From NCBI RefSeq assembly GCF_024294905.1, contig NZ_JANCOC010000002.1, positions 78,267-142,266 on the forward strand: a stretch of 64,000 nucleotides of DNA. Direction: 5' to 3'. This DNA comes from Rothia gullae (GTDB taxonomy: Bacteria > Actinomycetota > Actinomycetes > Actinomycetales > Micrococcaceae). The position numbers were made by a program, and so were the translations under genes. Numbering within the stretch: position 1 is the stretch's first letter; each line of letters opens with the position of its first letter. Below the pieces are notes generated by a model that did not search any database, was not told the origin of the DNA, and saw only the letters and a list, made by a program, of their open reading frames with translations. Shown piece by piece: positions 61,859 through 64,000 of the stretch.

Positions 61859-63436
61859 TTACTGCAGGAACTTCTCGAAGCCCTTCGGCAGGTTCATGCT
61901 GGACAGATCCGTCTCCTGGTTCTGACCCTGCTGACCGAACGCAGCACCGGCGCGAGCCTGCTGCGCCTTAGCTGCTGCCGCCTCCTGCGCCGCACGCTTC
62001 TGCGGGTTGCCGGAACGAGCCTTCTTCTTCTTGTTGTTCTTCGCGTTCTTACGAGCGCCACCGGCCGCAGCCGCCATACCGGGCATCTGCATACCACCGG
62101 GCATGCCGGGCATCTTGCCCGAAGCAAGCTTCTTCATCATCTTCTGAGCCTGAGCGAAACGCTCCATCAGCTGGTTCACCTCAGACACGGTCACACCCGC
62201 ACCCTTAGCGATACGGGCACGGCGAGAACCGTTAATGATGCGCGGAGCCACACGCTCGTGCGGGGTCATGGAGCGAACAATCGCCTCCACGCGGTCAATC
62301 TCGCGCTCATCGAAAGCCTCAAGCTGCTGACGCATCTGAGCCGCACCGGGCATCATCATGAGCAGCTTCTTCATGGAACCAAGCTTACGAATCTGCTGCA
62401 TCTGAGCCAGGAAGTCCTCAAAAGTGAAGTCTTCCTGATCGATAAACTTCTTCGCCATGCGGTCGGCTTCAGCCTTATCCCACTGAGCTTCAGCCTGCTC
62501 AATCAGAGTCAGGATGTCACCCATATCCAGGATGCGGCTTGCCATACGGTCCGGGTGGAACTGCTCAAAGTCAGTGACGTTCTCACCGGTGGACGCGAAC
62601 ATAATCGGCTTGCCGGTCACCGAAGCCACCGACAGCGCCGCACCACCGCGAGCATCACCATCAAGCTTAGACAGGACCACACCGGTGAAGTCCACACCCT
62701 CGTTGAAGGCATTAGCGGTGTTCACGGCGTCCTGACCGATCATCGCATCGATAACGAACAGAACTTCGTGCGGCTCAATAGCGTCACGAATGTTACGTGC
62801 CTGCTGCATGAGCTCAGCGTCAACACCCAGACGACCCGCAGTATCGACAATCACCACGTCGTGCAGCTTAGCGCGAGCCTCAGCCACACCGTCACGTGCC
62901 ACCTGCACGGGATCGCCGGTGGGCACGTCAAACTCGCTGGTCACACCGGGGTGCGGCGCGTACACGGGCACACCCGCACGCTCACCAACAACCTTCAGCT
63001 GAGTCACCGCATTGGGGCGCTGCAGGTCGGATGCAATCAGCATCGGGGTGTGGCCCTGGCCCTTTAGCCAGTGAGCCAGCTTGCCCGCCAGGGTGGTCTT
63101 ACCGGCACCCTGCAGACCCGCCAGCATGATGATGGTCGGGCCGCTCTTCGCCATGTTGATGCGGCGGGTCGAACCGCCGAGGATGCTCACCAGCTCCTCG
63201 TTCACGATCTTGACGATCTGCTGGGAGGGGTTCAGTGCCTCGGAAACTTCCGCACCGAGAGCACGTTCCTTCACGTGGGCGGTAAATTCGCGGACCACGG
63301 GGACGGCGACGTCAGCGTCGAGCAGGGCGCGGCGGATTTCGCGGACGGTTGCATCAATGTCTGCCTCGGAGAGGCGGCCCTTGCCGCGCAGGTTCTTAAA
63401 AGTTGCCGTCAAGCGGTCGGAGAGAGAATTGAACAC
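61859..63436 (-). CDS. ffh: Signal recognition particle protein Ffh (SRP54)
   Basis: GTPase that binds 4.5S RNA and signal sequences. 525 residues: N domain (MFNSLSDRLTATFKNLRGKG), G domain with GLQGAGKTTLAGKLA near residue 108, DTAGRLGVD, SKLDGDARGGAALS and GTGENVTDFEQF-type loop, then the M domain with GSMKKLLMMMPGAAQM and SRRARIAKGAGVTVSEVNQL. The tail is Met/Gly/Ala- and Lys-rich, as usual in actinobacteria. GTG start at 63434-63436. Confidence 0.96.
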   Translation of the reverse strand: MFNSLSDRLTATFKNLRGKGRLSEADIDATVREIRRALLDADVAVPVVREFTAHVKERALGAEVSEALNPSQQIVKIVNEELVSILGGSTRRINMAKSGPTIIMLAGLQGAGKTTLAGKLAHWLKGQGHTPMLIASDLQRPNAVTQLKVVGERAGVPVYAPHPGVTSEFDVPTGDPVQVARDGVAEARAKLHDVVIVDTAGRLGVDAELMQQARNIRDAIEPHEVLFVIDAMIGQDAVNTANAFNEGVDFTGVVLSKLDGDARGGAALSVASVTGKPIMFASTGENVTDFEQFHPDRMASRILDMGDILTLIEQAEAQWDKAEADRMAKKFIDQEDFTFEDFLAQMQQIRKLGSMKKLLMMMPGAAQMRQQLEAFDEREIDRVEAIVRSMTPHERVAPRIINGSRRARIAKGAGVTVSEVNQLMERFAQAQKMMKKLASGKMPGMPGGMQMPGMAAAAGGARKNAKNNKKKKARSGNPQKRAAQEAAAAKAQQARAGAAFGQQGQNQETDLSSMNLPKGFEKFLQ

Positions 63437-63783
63437 GAGCCGTGATCACTTTCTTAACGTTGAGGTGGCCCCCAGCCGCGAAGGCGAACGGGGATGGTTA
63501 GTCAGTCTTTAAGGATACAGGATGCGCGCTTTCTCCCCCGCCTCCACCTGTGGATAAGTGGCGCCGGTTCACCCTGAGCTCAGGATTTACGCTCAACATC
63601 CCCTCCCGCACCCCTCAGCAAATGCGCGGCAGGTACCAGACTTACCCCCTCATAGAGGCGCAACAGAAACCCTCAGCAGATGTTCCGCGCCCCGCCTCGG
63701 CGCCCCCAACACGTCTGATAGATTAGATTTTCTAGACAGCCTGGGTTAGAATTCTAAATGTGTTACGCACAAATGCGTGATAT
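63437..63783. other. Intergenic region between ffh and tRNA-Leu
   Basis: 347 bases with no supportable gene. The ffh upstream part is GC-rich; the tRNA side is AT-rich (about 63718-63780) and probably carries the tRNA-Leu promoter, though I cannot fix its hexamers with confidence. Confidence 0.4.
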
Positions 63784-63866
63784 GCCCGAGTGGCGGAATT
63801 GGCAGACGCGCCTGACTCAAAATCAGGTTCTTCGGAGTGTGGGTTCGAGTCCCACCTCGGGCACCA
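63784..63866 (+). tRNA. tRNA-Leu (anticodon CAA)
   Basis: Class II tRNA: acceptor GCCCGAG / CTCGGGC, D-arm TGGCGGAATTGGCAGACGC, anticodon stem CCTGA/TCAGG with loop CTCAAAA (CAA), variable arm TTCTTCGGAGTG, T-arm TGGGTTCGAGTCCCA, discriminator A and encoded CCA at 63864-63866. Confidence 0.95.
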
Positions 63867-63931
63867 GCCCAAAAGCGGGGGGGGAGCGTGGAGCGGTTCC
63901 GCCCCGTTTTGGTGTGGTCGTCTTACCGGCG

Positions 63932-63963
63932 CCCCCCCCCCCCCCCCCCCCCCGGGGGGGGGG
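63932..63963. other. Poly-C/poly-G block, probable contig-end artefact
   Basis: 22 C (63932-63953) followed directly by 10 G (63954-63963) and then low-complexity A/C-rich sequence to the window end. Such a block is typical of assembly or sequencing error at a contig edge. Confidence 0.8.
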
Positions 63964-64000
63964 CGCTAATGCCCCAAAACAAAAAAAAACCACAAAAACC

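Overview
The window looks like a chromosomal piece of a moderately high-GC actinobacterium of the Micrococcaceae, most probably Rothia (R. mucilaginosa-like). The support is a mycothiol-era gene set (paired clpP1/clpP2, a DsbA-type mycothiol-dependent reductase), a eukaryote-like type 2 IleRS under an actinobacterial T-box, LAxTG-type surface anchoring, and DtxR/IdeR-style iron boxes. The species call is inference. The right edge (63932-63963) is a C22/G10 homopolymer block that looks like a contig-end artefact, and the left edge cuts ribonuclease E, so this is probably draft or metagenomic sequence.

Layout. 1-10.5 kb is housekeeping on the minus strand: truncated rne, a small membrane protein, VKOR, TenA, FolC and IleS with its T-box leader. 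10.5-11.5 kb is an AT-rich gene-free stretch holding a perfect 36-bp palindrome, followed by a frameshifted Ser-rich lipoprotein. 12.0-19.5 kb is a five-gene minus-strand operon encoding an ECF transporter (T, fused A1-A2, S) plus two half-size ABC exporter-type proteins; the combination resembles siderophore uptake modules. 19.8-25.1 kb holds assimilatory nitrite reductase and siroheme genes (cobA-nirB reading left, nirD reading right, sirB), with a near-consensus DtxR/IdeR box between nirB and nirD. 25.2-27.8 kb encodes a wall-anchored HtaA-domain (haem-binding) protein whose predicted -10 overlaps another iron box.

28-35 kb carries a broken small gene, an SDR, two small proteins, valS and an LssY_C membrane protein. 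35.4-46.6 kb is the clp-tig-nei-rpiB-pepN neighbourhood also known from Mycobacterium, here interrupted by tRNA-Pro, tRNA-Gly and an atypical AT-richer cysteine hydrolase. 46.8-54 kb holds a leaderless SGNH hydrolase, a HAD phosphatase, TesB, a DUF308 protein, EttA and an MmcQ/YjbR protein whose 3' end has been copied into a 15-bp tandem array. 54.9-63.9 kb holds an MhuD/IsdG-like monooxygenase with the usual catalytic Asn replaced by His, the rpsP-khpA and rimM-trmD genes, a Nudix hydrolase, a 969-residue acidic orphan protein, ffh and tRNA-Leu.

The most coherent theme beyond housekeeping is iron and haem: an ECF+ABC transporter candidate, a surface HtaA protein, a haem-monooxygenase-like protein and iron-box motifs of varying quality, together with siroheme/Fe-S nitrite reductase genes. 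Direct 15-bp tandem duplications recur at four unrelated loci.
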